A stretch of 56,566 nucleotides of DNA from Hyphomicrobiales bacterium. Lineage in GTDB: Bacteria; Pseudomonadota; Alphaproteobacteria; Rhizobiales; Devosiaceae. The stretch lies in contig JALSII010000041.1 in assembly GCA_026981645.1 (NCBI GenBank), forward strand, positions 1 through 56,566, written 5' to 3'. Of this stretch, positions 16,101 to 24,735 are shown one piece after another. The notes under the pieces are model-generated. The model was given only the letters and a program-made list of their open reading frames with translations. It made no database searches and was not told the DNA's origin. Every line of letters begins with the position of its first letter. Position 1 is the first letter of the stretch. The position numbers and the translations under genes were made by a program.

Positions 16101-16550
16101 GGGCGGTATGAGCTTGCCCGTGATGTTCTGACGCAGATGAGGGGCCGTGAAGCGGATTTGCTCAGGGTTGATTCTTTCTGGCGGGATCAGCGCTACCGGG
16201 AAGCTGCTGAATTGTTGGAGCGTGTTTATTCCGAGCGCATCGGGTCGGTGCCGCTTTCCCAACCGGCGCGCATGAACCTTGTCAAGGCGGCTGTAGGCTA
16301 TGTGCTGGACGATGACCGGATCGGCCTGGAAAGGGTTCGTCAGAAATTCTCTGAAGAGCTTTCAAATTCGCCTGAATGGGCGATGTTTGATTATGTCACC
16401 AGAGCGGTCACCCAGTCCGGCGCCGGATTCCGCGAGATTGCCGCCAAAGTTGCCGGTCTCAATTCTCTGGAGGCCTTTCTTGCCGCCTATGATAGTGCTT
16501 ATGGAGAGGGGGGCGGGCTGGTGCCTTCCGCCGGGTCTGCGCAAAGCTAA
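13182..16550 (+). CDS. Large secreted TPR protein of the flagellar cluster, function unknown
   Basis: A 1,122-aa protein that I cannot name. Residues 1-41 are a signal peptide (basic start, hydrophobic core, cleavage after ISAPGIAQ), so the protein should be periplasmic or outer-membrane associated. Residues about 42-500 contain repeated beta-rich segments of the kind seen in AMIN domains (VVLTFNLRFDLPPY, FIRLLFNWSDDTEASFVL, STIRITFPFEEETPAAVF), which often bind peptidoglycan. From about residue 550 to 1080 it is helical with TPR-like units (EALDTYGRVIAMDVRPTHAEAVYRTIALLDTMGRLDDA, and several others). Similar long TPR proteins accompany fliLM-motE in other alphaproteobacteria. A scaffold for the stator or the periplasmic motor is plausible but unproven. 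Confidence 0.7.
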   Translation: MREKFNRFGYDGGRFAQLRSAFIAALLSIALSAISAPGIAQESIDISAENMDGFGRVVLTFNLRFDLPPYTMRSENGVLSLEFEDQLDVTLPDISGALPEFVVISRIDPDRRGLRFGLKTNVTINRIEAGERLYIDFLPADWQGLAPALPEDVVAELARRAQDAAALEDLRRRIEFARINNPEASLSVGRHPTFIRLLFNWSDDTEASFVLTGDTALLEFGWPVDIDLFPLVSDLPDEILSVEANKQVGSNQIEFKFAEGVVPRYYKNSERQYVIDIDMLTPDIGALSAEDLLAAAQVERAQRQMAEQERAREAVRGSEMPNAVPATDQIELTPQVTEIGSTIRITFPFEEETPAAVFRRGDILWMVIDSTVNINAPDNPEVLGKISDDFSTVSAGDTQIVRIRLNSSRLASLGSQGRSWVLSLGDMLMAPTEPIRLDRRQDEDGLYEVIADLDRPVRIHQLRDPEVGDVLEVVTAFPPARGIVRTVRFVDFSALASVHGLVVKPAYEGLEISLKRREAILSARGGLIVSSLLETRSLDDYDDAVERRGFINLADMVETDPAELSVRRWELQTGISQTQGREREEKRLELAQLLLANRLGFEALGVLNVMVQDGKADALMNDVLTSMAAANVVANRSEDALDLLNETALATEVDALMWRSLARAQARDFVGARADILASETIVEAYPDWVKNRYFLSAVRVGVEADDIDLALRLIGRVDFSRLSRDQASEFELLSARIDEAEGRLDEALDTYGRVIAMDVRPTHAEAVYRTIALLDTMGRLDDAKGVKTLSQASIVWRGGPVEAQMLQLLARLQFRIGDYRGAFTTVKEAAETHIETDEIIALTEEAQLAFADLYLNGGADSFDEIEALTLFYDYRYLTPSGARGDVMIRNLARRLIGVDLLEQAAGLLEYQVDTRLDGAARAQIAADLAVIHLANREPERALNVLNRTSLAGLPPTLQRQRRLLEARALIDVGRYELARDVLTQMRGREADLLRVDSFWRDQRYREAAELLERVYSERIGSVPLSQPARMNLVKAAVGYVLDDDRIGLERVRQKFSEELSNSPEWAMFDYVTRAVTQSGAGFREIAAKVAGLNSLEAFLAAYDSAYGEGGGLVPSAGSAQS

Positions 16551-16716
16551 GCTTGGGGGTAGGCTCTATGAATGAGGGGTTTGAGCCTGCTGCCGATAAA
16601 GTGTTGTCATATGGCATTGAGGCGCGGACCTGACCGTTTTACGAACCCGTTCAAGCAGCAATCCACCTTGTTGCAATTGTCATCTTCAGGTTACGAGTCC
16701 GGTGGTCCAAGTCTTT

Positions 16717-17499
16717 TCAGGTCACATAACTTCTCACGATGGAGCCTGCCACCAGGTACCAGCCATCGACCAGCACGAAAAAAATCAACTTGAAGGGCAG
16801 GGATATGACAATGGGGGGCAGCATCATCATGCCCATGGACATAAGCACCGAGGCGACGACCATGTCGATGATAATGAAAGGCAGAAAGAGCAGGAAGCCG
16901 ATTTCAAAGGCCCGGCGCAATTCTGAAATCATGAAAGCAGGAACCAGAATGGTCAACGAAAGTTCCTCGGGGGTTTCTGGCGGCTCTTTTCCTGACATAT
17001 CCATGAACAGGCCGACGTCCTTTTCACGCACATTGAGGCGCATAAATTCGTGCACGGGGGCTGCGCTCTGCTCAAATGCCTGTTCAAATTCTATCTCGCC
17101 TGCCATGAGCGGGGCGATACCTTCATCATAGCTGCGCTGTAATGTGGGAGCCATGATGAAGGCAGTCAGAAACAAAGCCAGCGAAATCATCACGGTGTTG
17201 GGCGGAGCAGTTTGCAGGCCGATGGCTGTGCGCAGAAGCGACAGGATTACAACGATACGGGTAAAACTGGTCACCATCACCAGAATTGAAGGAGCCAGAG
17301 AGAGCAGGGTGATCAGCCCAATTAACTGCACTGCCCGCTCGGTCAGGGAGGCGTCGTCGCCAAAGTTAATGGAGATGTCCTGTCCCAGAGCAGTCGTCGG
17401 CCAGAAGGTGACGACCGCCGCAATAATGAGAAGGAGGCCGAGAATTTCAAGCCAGGGTCCAGTGCTAACTGCGCTTGCTGGTGTCCCCCGGCTGGTCAT
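16717..17499 (-). CDS. fliP: Flagellar export gate protein FliP
   Basis: Forms, with FliQ and FliR, the helical export gate of the flagellar type III secretion system. With the start at 17499 it is 260 aa. It has a cleavable signal peptide (hydrophobic core LEILGLLLIIAAVVTFW, cleavage near GQD), typical of FliP, then the family signatures MVTSFTRIVVILSLLRTAIGLQTAPPN and FEIGFLLFLPFIIIDMVVASVLMSMGMMMLPP. The end LVDGWYLVAGSIVRSY is standard. The start overlaps the fliO end by 35 bases; longer in-frame starts exist, but add a charged stretch ahead of the signal. It converges with the TPR gene. Confidence 0.93.
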   Translation of the reverse strand: MTSRGTPASAVSTGPWLEILGLLLIIAAVVTFWPTTALGQDISINFGDDASLTERAVQLIGLITLLSLAPSILVMVTSFTRIVVILSLLRTAIGLQTAPPNTVMISLALFLTAFIMAPTLQRSYDEGIAPLMAGEIEFEQAFEQSAAPVHEFMRLNVREKDVGLFMDMSGKEPPETPEELSLTILVPAFMISELRRAFEIGFLLFLPFIIIDMVVASVLMSMGMMMLPPIVISLPFKLIFFVLVDGWYLVAGSIVRSYVT

Positions 17500-18274
17500 T
17501 TTGGGTGTCGACTTTGATATCAGCTTCGGCGCTGGCATTCTCTGGTGTTGCCCCCTCTTCAATCGATTCCATGGCCTTCAAGTCGACCTCGTCGATTTTG
17601 TTCATATCTGAGTCGCCGGCTTCAGGCTCTGAATTATCCTGCTTATCTCGGGATGCCCCCAGATTTACGACTTCCAGAGTGCTTACCGGGCGCAACAGGC
17701 CGGTTTGGCGCAGGGAAGGGGTTATGCGTTCTTCATTTGTCTTGCTCAGATTGCGCAAACGGTCGAGCGGGCCGATTTTGTCGGAGATTGCAGATTGCTT
17801 TTGTTCTTCCTTGCCTTCCTGCTCTCTTTCTTTTTCCTGACGCATGCCTGCTTCGTTCTTTTTGCGCAGAATATTTGAAAGACCGAGGCGCTGGGCCGCG
17901 GCGCTGGCGCGTTCCATCGTGGGCTGAATGCGCCCGGTTTTGTGTTCCCTGCCTTGGGCATTTTCTGGTGTGCCGAGGGGGGCGGGAACAGGAATGCCGG
18001 TTTCAATTACCACATCGCTGTTGGAGCCGGTGATGATGAGGTGTTCCACATCGTCGCGGCGGACCAATACCAGCTGGCGCTTGGAATCTATGGCCATGGT
18101 ATCAATCAGTGCCAGCCGTCGCTGGCGGCCCCGGCTTATGGACCCGGAAGCTTTGAACACCAGTTTAAGGGCCCAGACTCCGGCCACAATGAGAACGATA
18201 ACAATCGTCAGGGCAAACAGAACGGTCCAGAAGCTACCTTCTCCGCCGCCAAAAATGCTGGTCAAAAATCCCAA
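17465..18274 (-). CDS. fliO: Flagellar biosynthesis protein FliO
   Basis: Membrane protein that assists assembly of the FliP complex. The 269-aa protein has one membrane helix (residues 15-38, WTVLFALTIVIVLIVAGVWALK) followed by the conserved FliO domain RRLALIDTMAIDSKRQLVLVRRDDVEHLIITGSNSDVVIETGI. The remainder, from about residue 110, is a hydrophilic, Lys/Glu-rich tail with no recognised domain and is probably disordered. It is much longer than enteric FliO (about 120 aa), a common feature in alphaproteobacteria. It heads the fliO-fliP pair and faces flgB across a gap with a perfect CtrA-type box. Confidence 0.88.
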   Translation of the reverse strand: MGFLTSIFGGGEGSFWTVLFALTIVIVLIVAGVWALKLVFKASGSISRGRQRRLALIDTMAIDSKRQLVLVRRDDVEHLIITGSNSDVVIETGIPVPAPLGTPENAQGREHKTGRIQPTMERASAAAQRLGLSNILRKKNEAGMRQEKEREQEGKEEQKQSAISDKIGPLDRLRNLSKTNEERITPSLRQTGLLRPVSTLEVVNLGASRDKQDNSEPEAGDSDMNKIDEVDLKAMESIEEGATPENASAEADIKVDTQNDQPGDTSKRS

Positions 18275-18395
18275 TACTCTTACTCCGCAATTATTCTAGT
18301 CAAATCCGGCGCCGATCACAGGTCGGCAATTCCTGCCCAAACATCTGCCAAACGTAGCAAATTGCAAGGACGAAATACAGCAAAAGACACATCAA

Positions 18396-18410
18396 TTAAC
18401 GACCTGTTAA
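18396..18410. promoter_or_regulatory. CtrA-type box TTAA-N7-TTAACCAT between fliO and flgB
   Basis: TTAA (18396-18399), seven bases, TTAA (18407-18410), then CCAT. This is a full match to the CtrA consensus including the extended right half. It lies 48 bases before flgB and about 120 before fliO, close enough to act on either. Confidence 0.68.
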
Positions 18411-18458
18411 CCATGGACTGGGCAATAATTGCCGGTACACAGGAAAAGTGAGTCCGAA

Positions 18459-18866
18459 ATGGGAATTGCGAACCTGCCGATTTTTCAGGCGCTCAAGAGC
18501 AAAATGGATTGGCACCAGGCCAGGCAGAAGCTTCTGGCCGAGAATGTGGCCAATGCTGAAACGCCCGGCTATCGGGCAAAGGACCTGGAGGCCTTCAGTT
18601 TTGAGAGGATGTTGAAGGGGCAGAACTCGCGCTCGGTTGCAACGACAACCACAAACGCTCGGCACATAAGTGCGGCCAATAGCGGCAATGACGGGTTTGG
18701 TGTCCGCTCCACGGCAAATTTTGAAATCACGCCGGAGGGCAACAGTGTGGTGCTTGAGGACGAGATGATGAAAATCGCTTCCAACCAGATGGATTATCAG
18801 GCTGCAACTTCGCTTTATACACGCTCGCTCAAACTTATTCGTTCCGCAATCGGGCGCAATTCCTAG
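18459..18866 (+). CDS. flgB: Flagellar proximal rod protein FlgB
   Basis: Innermost rod protein. The product is 135 aa. Around residue 30 it has LLAENVANAETPGYRAKDL, the rod signature that tells FlgB from the other axial proteins, and the C-terminal helix MMKIASNQMDYQAATSLYTRSLKLIRSAIG. I choose the ATG at 18459, which has AGGAAAA upstream; an upstream in-frame GTG would add ten hydrophilic residues. First gene of a plus-strand run flgB-flgC-fliE-fliQ-fliR-flhB. Confidence 0.94.
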   Translation: MGIANLPIFQALKSKMDWHQARQKLLAENVANAETPGYRAKDLEAFSFERMLKGQNSRSVATTTTNARHISAANSGNDGFGVRSTANFEITPEGNSVVLEDEMMKIASNQMDYQAATSLYTRSLKLIRSAIGRNS

Positions 18867-18915
18867 GGGTCTGAGCCTGGGGTGGTTTTGGCGGTTAACT
18901 GGAGATATTTGACCA

Positions 18916-19329
18916 ATGGGTGATTTTTCCACCTCTCTTAAAATTGCTGCCGGTGGGCTGCAGGCGCAATCGGCAAGAATGCGGGTGATCGCAGAAAACC
19001 TTGCCAATGTGGATTCTGCGGGGAAAACTCCAGAGGAAGACCCTTTCCGTCGCCGTATACCTACGTTCAAAGCGGTTTTTGACCGCGAAATGGATGCTTA
19101 TAATGTGGAAATGGGCAAGATGGTTCTGGACACTTCCGAGTTTCAAACCCGCTATGAACCCGGGCACCCCGCAGCAGACGAGCAGGGTTTCGTCAAATAC
19201 CCCAATGTCAACACGCTGATTGAGCTTGCGGATATGCGTGAGGCTCAGCGCAGTTATGAGGCCAACCTGAATATCATTCGTTCATCGCGGGCAATGTTCG
19301 GACAGACGCTTGATATTCTTCGCAGATAA
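18916..19329 (+). CDS. flgC: Flagellar proximal rod protein FlgC
   Basis: Second rod protein, stacked on FlgB. The 137-aa length is typical. It starts MGDFSTSLKIAAGGLQAQSARMRVIAENLANVDSAG, the rod-protein signature, and has the FlgC-specific middle YEPGHPAADEQGFVKYPNVNTLIE and the closing helix LADMREAQRSYEANLNIIRSSRAMFGQTLDI. It lies 49 bases after flgB, with GGAGATATTTGACC before the start. Confidence 0.95.
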   Translation: MGDFSTSLKIAAGGLQAQSARMRVIAENLANVDSAGKTPEEDPFRRRIPTFKAVFDREMDAYNVEMGKMVLDTSEFQTRYEPGHPAADEQGFVKYPNVNTLIELADMREAQRSYEANLNIIRSSRAMFGQTLDILRR

Positions 19330-19460
19330 AACGTGTCCCGAGGCAGTCATTCCCTGTTTGCCGGATAAATAACGTAGCTTAAACAAAAAGAGCGTTGCCA
19401 GAAAAGTTAGAACCGATTTTTCGCTTCGACATCGCGACCAGACAAAAGGACTGAAAGTCA

Positions 19461-19778
19461 ATGAGCATACCTTTTTCCGCTGCCACTGCTGCCTATGGAA
19501 ACGCCGCCCAGCTTGCGCAAGGGGGGGCAGGGGGCACCGGACCGCAAGCCACGGACGGGGGGGCGGACTTTGGCAAAATTCTGGCTGAAAGTGTGCAGTC
19601 GGTGGTTGATACGGGCAACCGGGCAGATCAGGTGTCTATGGATATGCTGAACGGCAAAGCCAACGTGGTGGACATGGTCACTGCAATTGCCGAGACAGAG
19701 CTTGCGGTGGAAAGCATGGTAACAGTGCGTGACCGGGTGATTTCAGCCTATCAGGAAATTATGCGGATGCCGATCTAG
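19461..19778 (+). CDS. fliE: Flagellar hook-basal body adapter FliE
   Basis: Joins the MS ring and export gate to the rod. The 105-aa protein has a Gly/Ala-rich N-terminus and the conserved C-terminal two-thirds: GADFGKILAESVQSVVDTGNRADQVSMDMLNGK and DMVTAIAETELAVESMVTVRDRVISAYQEIMRMPI, the diagnostic FliE ending. The 131-base gap after flgC is larger than the others in this cluster and is A/T-rich in its middle, so a separate promoter is possible. AAAGGACTGAAAGTCA precedes the start. FliQ follows after 22 bases. Confidence 0.93.
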   Translation: MSIPFSAATAAYGNAAQLAQGGAGGTGPQATDGGADFGKILAESVQSVVDTGNRADQVSMDMLNGKANVVDMVTAIAETELAVESMVTVRDRVISAYQEIMRMPI

Positions 19779-19800
19779 CCGGTGTTAGGGGGGCTTAACC

Positions 19801-20067
19801 ATGGATAGTGCCACCGTTCTTGACGTTGCTCGCGAAGGTATCTGGGTGCTGATTATCGTTTCAGCTCCAATGATGATTGTAGGGCTGGTGGTGGGCGTGG
19901 TTATTGCACTGTTTCAGGCGCTGACCCAAATCCAGGAATTGACGCTGGTCTTTGTGCCCAAGATTATCGCTATTTTTGTTACAATGATCGTTGCTCTGCC
20001 GTTCATGGGCGCAACGATGGGCGTTTATATGCAGCGCATGGCCGACCTGATTGTTTCGGGGGGCTGA
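19801..20067 (+). CDS. fliQ: Flagellar export gate protein FliQ
   Basis: Small inner-membrane subunit (88 aa) of the export gate. It has two membrane helices (residues 16-40 and 50-75) and the FliQ signature PMMIVGLVVGVVIALFQALTQIQELTLVFVPKI. The end MADLI is normal. The start codon directly follows GGGGGGCTTAACC, which combines a purine-rich ribosome site with a TTAACC half-site; I do not call the half-site a CtrA box because its left partner is poor. It is 22 bases after fliE and 32 before fliR. Confidence 0.95.
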   Translation: MDSATVLDVAREGIWVLIIVSAPMMIVGLVVGVVIALFQALTQIQELTLVFVPKIIAIFVTMIVALPFMGATMGVYMQRMADLIVSGG

Positions 20068-20099
20068 AAAATGGGCGCCCTCTTGCAAAGCAACGCGTC

Positions 20100-20879
20100 A
20101 TGAATTTTGCGCTGGAATGGCTGCCCCAGACAGCATTCGCTTTTGTCCTGATATTCGGGCGCGTGGGCACCATGCTGATGCTGATGCCCGCCTTCGGGGA
20201 AAACAGTATTCCAGCACGCCTGCGCCTGAGTTTTGCACTGGTGTTTTCACTTGTTGTCTATCCACTGGTGGTTTCTGGAATTCCTGTGATGCCGCAATCC
20301 TTCGCCGGTATGGGGGCATTGCTGGGCCACGAGATGGCGGTGGGCTTTATTCTTGGGGGTATTGCCCGCATGATTGTTATGGCCACCCAGACTGCCGGTT
20401 CGATTATCGCCTTTCAGATGGGGTTGAGCATGGCGATGGCCTCGGACCCCTCGCAGCCGGGTGTGCAGGGGGCAATCATCGGAAACTTTCTGACCCTGCT
20501 GGGTATCACCCTGATTTTTGTTACGGATCTGCATCATATGGTGCTGGCCGCGGTTTATGACAGTTATACCTATTTCCCCGTCAGTGCGCCGCTGATGATT
20601 GGTGATGCGGCTTCTGCTGCTGTTGATGCGTTTTCCGGCGCTTTCAAGGTCGGGGTGCAGATGTCCGCGCCATTTATTATATTCGGGTTGGTTTTTTATC
20701 TTGGACTTGGGCTTCTGGCACGCCTGATGCCGCAATTGCAGGTGTTTTTCATTGCCATGCCGGCCAATGTGGGAATTGGCCTTATCCTGCTGGCGGTCCT
20801 GTTGATTTCCATGATGGGCTGGTACCTGTCGCAGTTTGAAAATACCCTTTCCATGTTGCTCGGGTCGGGGGTGACGTGA
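20100..20879 (+). CDS. fliR: Flagellar export gate protein FliR
   Basis: Integral membrane subunit that completes the FliPQR gate. The 259-aa protein has about six hydrophobic segments and FliR landmarks: FGRVGTMLMLMPAFGENSIPARLRLSFAL near the start, GHEMAVGFILGGIARM at about residue 80, FQMGLSMAMASDPS near 113, and the C-terminal PQLQVFFIAMPANVGIGLILL. The last codon is followed after one base by the flhB start, so the two should be translated together. Confidence 0.95.
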   Translation: MNFALEWLPQTAFAFVLIFGRVGTMLMLMPAFGENSIPARLRLSFALVFSLVVYPLVVSGIPVMPQSFAGMGALLGHEMAVGFILGGIARMIVMATQTAGSIIAFQMGLSMAMASDPSQPGVQGAIIGNFLTLLGITLIFVTDLHHMVLAAVYDSYTYFPVSAPLMIGDAASAAVDAFSGAFKVGVQMSAPFIIFGLVFYLGLGLLARLMPQLQVFFIAMPANVGIGLILLAVLLISMMGWYLSQFENTLSMLLGSGVT

Positions 20880-20880
20880 T

Positions 20881-21957
20881 TTGGCTGATGAACCGGACAA
20901 GTCAGAAAAGACAGAAGAACCCACACAACACAAGCTTGATGAAGCTCACAAGAAGGGTGACGTTGCTAAAAGCCAGGAGGTGACCACCTGGTTCATGATG
21001 CTGGGGTCAACGCTGATGTTTGCGCTGGCGGCACCGGTTACTGCCAACAACCTGATGGGGCAGATGGGTCTGATTGTAGCTAACGCCGACCAATTTGACC
21101 TGGAGGGCGATGGTCTTGGCCTGTTGTTTTCGGGTCTTGCCAATACAGTATTGATCACCATTCTTGTTCCTTTGGCTTTTCTTGCGCTATTTGCGATTGC
21201 CGCCAACCTTGTGCAGCACAAACTGGTCTGGTCTCTTGATCCGGTAAAGCCCAAACTCTCCAAGGTTTCCCCCTTGAAGGGTTTCAAGAGGCTGTTTTCC
21301 GGAGAGGCCCTGGTCAATTTCGCCAAGGGCCTGCTCAAGCTGGGCATTGTGGGCGGTGTGTTGTTTATTGCCATGTGGGCTGAGCGTGACCGGCTGGATG
21401 CCATGATGACCGAGGACCCTTGGCTCATCCTGGAGACATTTCAGGAACTGGCGCTGAAGATTTTTGTTGCCACGCTTGCAATCGTCACAGTCATCGCCAT
21501 CGCCGACTATTTGTATCAGAAAAACAAATGGTGGGAAAAGCAGAAGATGACGATAAAAGAGGTGCGGGACGAGCATAAAAATATGGAAGGCGACCCGCAG
21601 ATCAAAGCGCGCATCCGTCAGCTGCGGGCCGACAAGTCGCGCCAGCGGATGATGGCAGCGGTACCCAAGGCGACCGTGGTTATCACCAATCCGACCCACT
21701 TTGCTGTTGCCCTGAAGTATGACAAGCAGATGGCGGCGCCCATGTGCGTTGCCAAGGGGGCCGATGCCATCGCTCTGCGTATCAGGCTGCTGGCCAAAGA
21801 TTCCGATGTTCCCATTGTTGAGAACCCGCCGCTTGCGCGCGCGCTTTATGCCAGCGTCGATGTTGATCAGAGCGTGCCTGAAGAGCATTTTCAGGCGGTG
21901 GCCAAGGTTATCGGCTATGTGATGCAACTGAAAAGAAAGTCGGCATGGCGGGCATGA
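20881..21957 (+). CDS. flhB: Flagellar export switch protein FlhB
   Basis: Controls substrate switching of the flagellar export apparatus from rod/hook to filament proteins by autocleavage. The 358-aa protein begins with a TTG start (MADEPDKSEKTEEPTQHKLDEA), which matches family N-termini, directly after the fliR stop. Four membrane helices span residues about 30-215. The cytoplasmic domain carries the cleavage motif NPTH at N270-H273, within VVITNPTHFAVALKYD, and the downstream VENPPLARALYASVDVDQSVPEEHFQAVAKVIGYV block. Last structural flagellar gene of this run; cckA follows after 175 bases. Confidence 0.96.
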   Translation: MADEPDKSEKTEEPTQHKLDEAHKKGDVAKSQEVTTWFMMLGSTLMFALAAPVTANNLMGQMGLIVANADQFDLEGDGLGLLFSGLANTVLITILVPLAFLALFAIAANLVQHKLVWSLDPVKPKLSKVSPLKGFKRLFSGEALVNFAKGLLKLGIVGGVLFIAMWAERDRLDAMMTEDPWLILETFQELALKIFVATLAIVTVIAIADYLYQKNKWWEKQKMTIKEVRDEHKNMEGDPQIKARIRQLRADKSRQRMMAAVPKATVVITNPTHFAVALKYDKQMAAPMCVAKGADAIALRIRLLAKDSDVPIVENPPLARALYASVDVDQSVPEEHFQAVAKVIGYVMQLKRKSAWRA

Positions 21958-22132
21958 TTTGCCAACAGGAGCGGGACTGTAAGAAATAAGACTTTACCCT
22001 ACCCAAACACGGGCACACTTTGCTAGACTCGAAGGGCGGTGGGGTGAAACTGATTTGTTTTGCCGGGGTGCGGGTGCTTCGACTTTTGAGGTATTTCCGG
22101 GGGGCTGAAAACTGAGTGGGGCACTGAAAAAA
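21958..22132 (+). other. Intergenic region between flhB and cckA
   Basis: 175 bases with no reading frame of note. A possible -10 TAGACT lies near 22024 and the segment has several G-runs. No hairpin with T-run is seen after flhB, so read-through into cckA is possible. Confidence 0.3.
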
Positions 22133-24694
22133 TTGAAACGCGTGGTTGACGACAACTATCCGGAACCGGCGGTAATGCGTGCTTCGGGGGGCAGTTTATG
22201 GCGCGTGGGCGCGCTGGCCTCGTTTTTCATCGTGATTGCGGTGGCGTTTTCGCTGTTCGGGGATTGGCTGACCTCTGAAATGGTTTTGCTGTTTCTTGCC
22301 ATTCTGGCGGTCGTTGGCGTATTCGCCCTGTTTGCCCTGGCTGCCGGCCTGTTTCGCTATTCCGAGGGGGCAGACCTGCCCGGGCTGGCTCAAACTGTGC
22401 TCGACAGTTCAAAACACGGTATTGTTGTGACTGACAGGCGGGGCGTTATTGTTTACGCAAATGCGCGTTACGGGCAATTGTCAGCCACAGTGTCGGAGGG
22501 CCCGCCCGTGGGCGTGGCGCGGCTGTTTGCCAACCAGCCCGAAGCGGCGGAGGCGATTTACCGGCTGTCACGGGCGGCGCGTGACGGGCGGCATCTGATC
22601 GAAGATGTTCGTCTGGCCCGGTGTTTTGATGACCAGGAAATTGAGAGCAACAGGCCAGCCTGGTACCGCATCAGTGTTCGGGCGCTTCCAAAAACGCATA
22701 CCAGCGACAAACAGAGCGTGGTCTGGCAGGTTGAAGACATCTCCGCGGATCGGGACAATCAGGAAAATATCTATCTCGAGCTTCAGCAGGCCATAGATTA
22801 TCTGGATCATGCGCCAGCCGGGTTTTTCTCCGCGGATGCGAAGGGCCGTATCCAGTATATCAATGCAACACTGGCCAACTGGCTGGGGTTTGATCTGGCT
22901 GAGTTCGAGCCCGGGGATGTGCGGCTTGAACACATTGTCCGGGGGGACGGTGCCAACCTTTTGAAAGGTGGGCGGGTCGATGGGGAGATTGTCACCGAAA
23001 TCATTGATCTGGACCTGGTGCATACCAATGGCACAAACGTGCCGGTGCGACTCTTGCACCGGGCGGCGCGGCGCTCCGACGGAGAATTGGGGGAGACCCG
23101 CACGCTGGTGCTTGATCGTAACAGTACCGGGGCCGAAGGTGAAGATCTGCGCGCCGCTGAAATCCGCTTCTCCCGCTTTTTCAATGATACGCCGTTCGCC
23201 ATTGCCACACTTGATGATCTGGGCCGCATCGTGGCCACCAATGCGCCGTTTATCCGCATTTTTGGTGTCAGCGCCAGCACCCAGGTGGTGGAGAACATGC
23301 CCATTATTGAACTCATTGCCAAGGAAAGCCGGGAGGAGTTTGAAAAGGCTCTGGTCCGTGTTCGCAACAACCGTTCGGAGATTGCACCTGTCGATGCGTT
23401 GCTCAATGCAGATGGAGAACAGGCGGTACGTTTGTTTTTTTCATCCTCGGAAAAAATCGAGGGTTCCAGCGAAAGCGTCATTGTTTATGCGCTGGACATG
23501 ACCGAATACCGGCGGTTGCAGGAGCAAATTACACAAGGGGCCAAAATGCAGGCCGTAGGTCAGCTTGCCGGCGGTGTTGCCCATGATTTCAACAATGTAC
23601 TTACTGCAATCATAGGTTTTTCAGACCTGTTGTTACTTAAACACAAGCCCAGTGACCCCTCCTTTGCCGACATCATGTCGATCAAACAAAGTGCCAACCG
23701 TGCTGCGGGGCTGGTGCGTCAGCTTCTGGCGTTCTCGCGCCGGCAAACACTCAGACCACAGGTGCTTGAGGTGCCCACCCATGTGGATGACCTGACAGTT
23801 TTACTCAACCGCCTCATCGGGGAGAAATCCAGCCTTGATGTTTCTCACGGGCGTGATGTGTGGCCCGTCCGTGTTGATCTCGTGCAGCTTGAACAGGTGA
23901 TTATCAACCTCGTGGTAAATGCGCGCGATGCCATGCCCGAGGGGGGAAGTATTTCCCTGCGCACCCGAAATGTCCCCGAGGCAGAAGCGGCTGCCTTTTC
24001 TTATCGGGGAATGCCGGCGGCGGACTATGTGCTTATCGAGGTTGAAGACACTGGTACGGGAATTCCCGACGAGGTAATGGAGAAAATTTTTGAGCCGTTC
24101 TTCACCACCAAGGAACAAAACAAGGGCACGGGCCTTGGGCTTTCCATGGTTTATGGCATTATCAAACAGACAGGTGGCTTCATCTATGCAGATACCGAGA
24201 TGGGGAAGGGCACAACCTTTAGAATTTTCCTTCCCCGCCATATTCCGACGGAAAACGACATAAAAGTCATTACGGGCCAGCACGAGGTCAAAGACCTCAC
24301 TGGCAATGAACGTATTCTTCTGGTGGAAGATGAGGAAAGTGTGCGGGCATTTTCGGCCCGGGCGCTGCAGGCAACGGGCTATGAGGTTTTTGAGGCTGAC
24401 GGGGGGGAGGAAGCGCTGGAAATTCTAGACGAGTTGGACAACCGGATTGATTTGCTGGTCTCTGATGTTGAAATGCCTGAAATGGATGGTCCGGCCCTGC
24501 TGGCTGAGGTGCGCAAACGCCTGCCGCAGGTCAAGGTGATATTCGTTTCCGGCTATGCGCAGGAGAGCATCCGCAATGAATTGGCCGATGACCGCAGTGT
24601 TGAATTTCTGGCCAAGCCCTATACGCTCAACCAGATCAACTCCAAGGTCAAGGAAGTGCTCAGCGGGGTGGAAAACGAAGAGGGGCGGGGGTAA
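22133..24694 (+). CDS. cckA: Cell-cycle hybrid histidine kinase CckA
   Basis: Membrane-bound bifunctional kinase/phosphatase that feeds the ChpT-CtrA/CpdR phosphorelay controlling cell cycle and motility. The 853-aa protein has two membrane helices in the first 75 residues, PAS domains between about residues 80 and 450, the HisKA box [13 protein letters not shown] with the phospho-accepting H484, an HATPase domain ([54 protein letters not shown]), and a C-terminal receiver with D778 in [13 protein letters not shown]. This is the exact order of CckA. The start is uncertain: TTG 22133 is used, but a GTG three codons later is also possible. Its position after the flagellar genes fits its role as upstream controller of CtrA. 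Confidence 0.92.
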   Translation: MKRVVDDNYPEPAVMRASGGSLWRVGALASFFIVIAVAFSLFGDWLTSEMVLLFLAILAVVGVFALFALAAGLFRYSEGADLPGLAQTVLDSSKHGIVVTDRRGVIVYANARYGQLSATVSEGPPVGVARLFANQPEAAEAIYRLSRAARDGRHLIEDVRLARCFDDQEIESNRPAWYRISVRALPKTHTSDKQSVVWQVEDISADRDNQENIYLELQQAIDYLDHAPAGFFSADAKGRIQYINATLANWLGFDLAEFEPGDVRLEHIVRGDGANLLKGGRVDGEIVTEIIDLDLVHTNGTNVPVRLLHRAARRSDGELGETRTLVLDRNSTGAEGEDLRAAEIRFSRFFNDTPFAIATLDDLGRIVATNAPFIRIFGVSASTQVVENMPIIELIAKESREEFEKALVRVRNNRSEIAPVDALLNADGEQAVRLFFSSSEKIEGSSESVIVYALDMTEYRRLQEQITQGAKMQAVGQLAGGVAHDFNNVLTAIIGFSDLLLLKHKPSDPSFADIMSIKQSANRAAGLVRQLLAFSRRQTLRPQVLEVPTHVDDLTVLLNRLIGEKSSLDVSHGRDVWPVRVDLVQLEQVIINLVVNARDAMPEGGSISLRTRNVPEAEAAAFSYRGMPAADYVLIEVEDTGTGIPDEVMEKIFEPFFTTKEQNKGTGLGLSMVYGIIKQTGGFIYADTEMGKGTTFRIFLPRHIPTENDIKVITGQHEVKDLTGNERILLVEDEESVRAFSARALQATGYEVFEADGGEEALEILDELDNRIDLLVSDVEMPEMDGPALLAEVRKRLPQVKVIFVSGYAQESIRNELADDRSVEFLAKPYTLNQINSKVKEVLSGVENEEGRG

Positions 24695-24695
24695 A

Positions 24696-24719
24696 GGGCG
24701 CCCGGATTTTTGGGCACCC
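24696..24719. terminator. Hairpin between convergent cckA and ribN
   Basis: GGGCGCCC (24696-24703) pairs with GGGCACCC (24712-24719) with a single mismatch around an 8-base loop. No strong T-run follows on either strand. It is placed two bases after the cckA stop, between converging genes, so a termination role is likely but weakly supported. Confidence 0.4.
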
Positions 24720-24735
24720 CCTCCCTGCTCTCCGG

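Noticed and set aside
19781..19800. TTAACC half-site before fliQ as a CtrA box
   Set aside because: With seven-base spacing the left partner is GTTA, and the site lies at the start codon within the fliE-fliQ run, so it is better read as the fliQ ribosome site.
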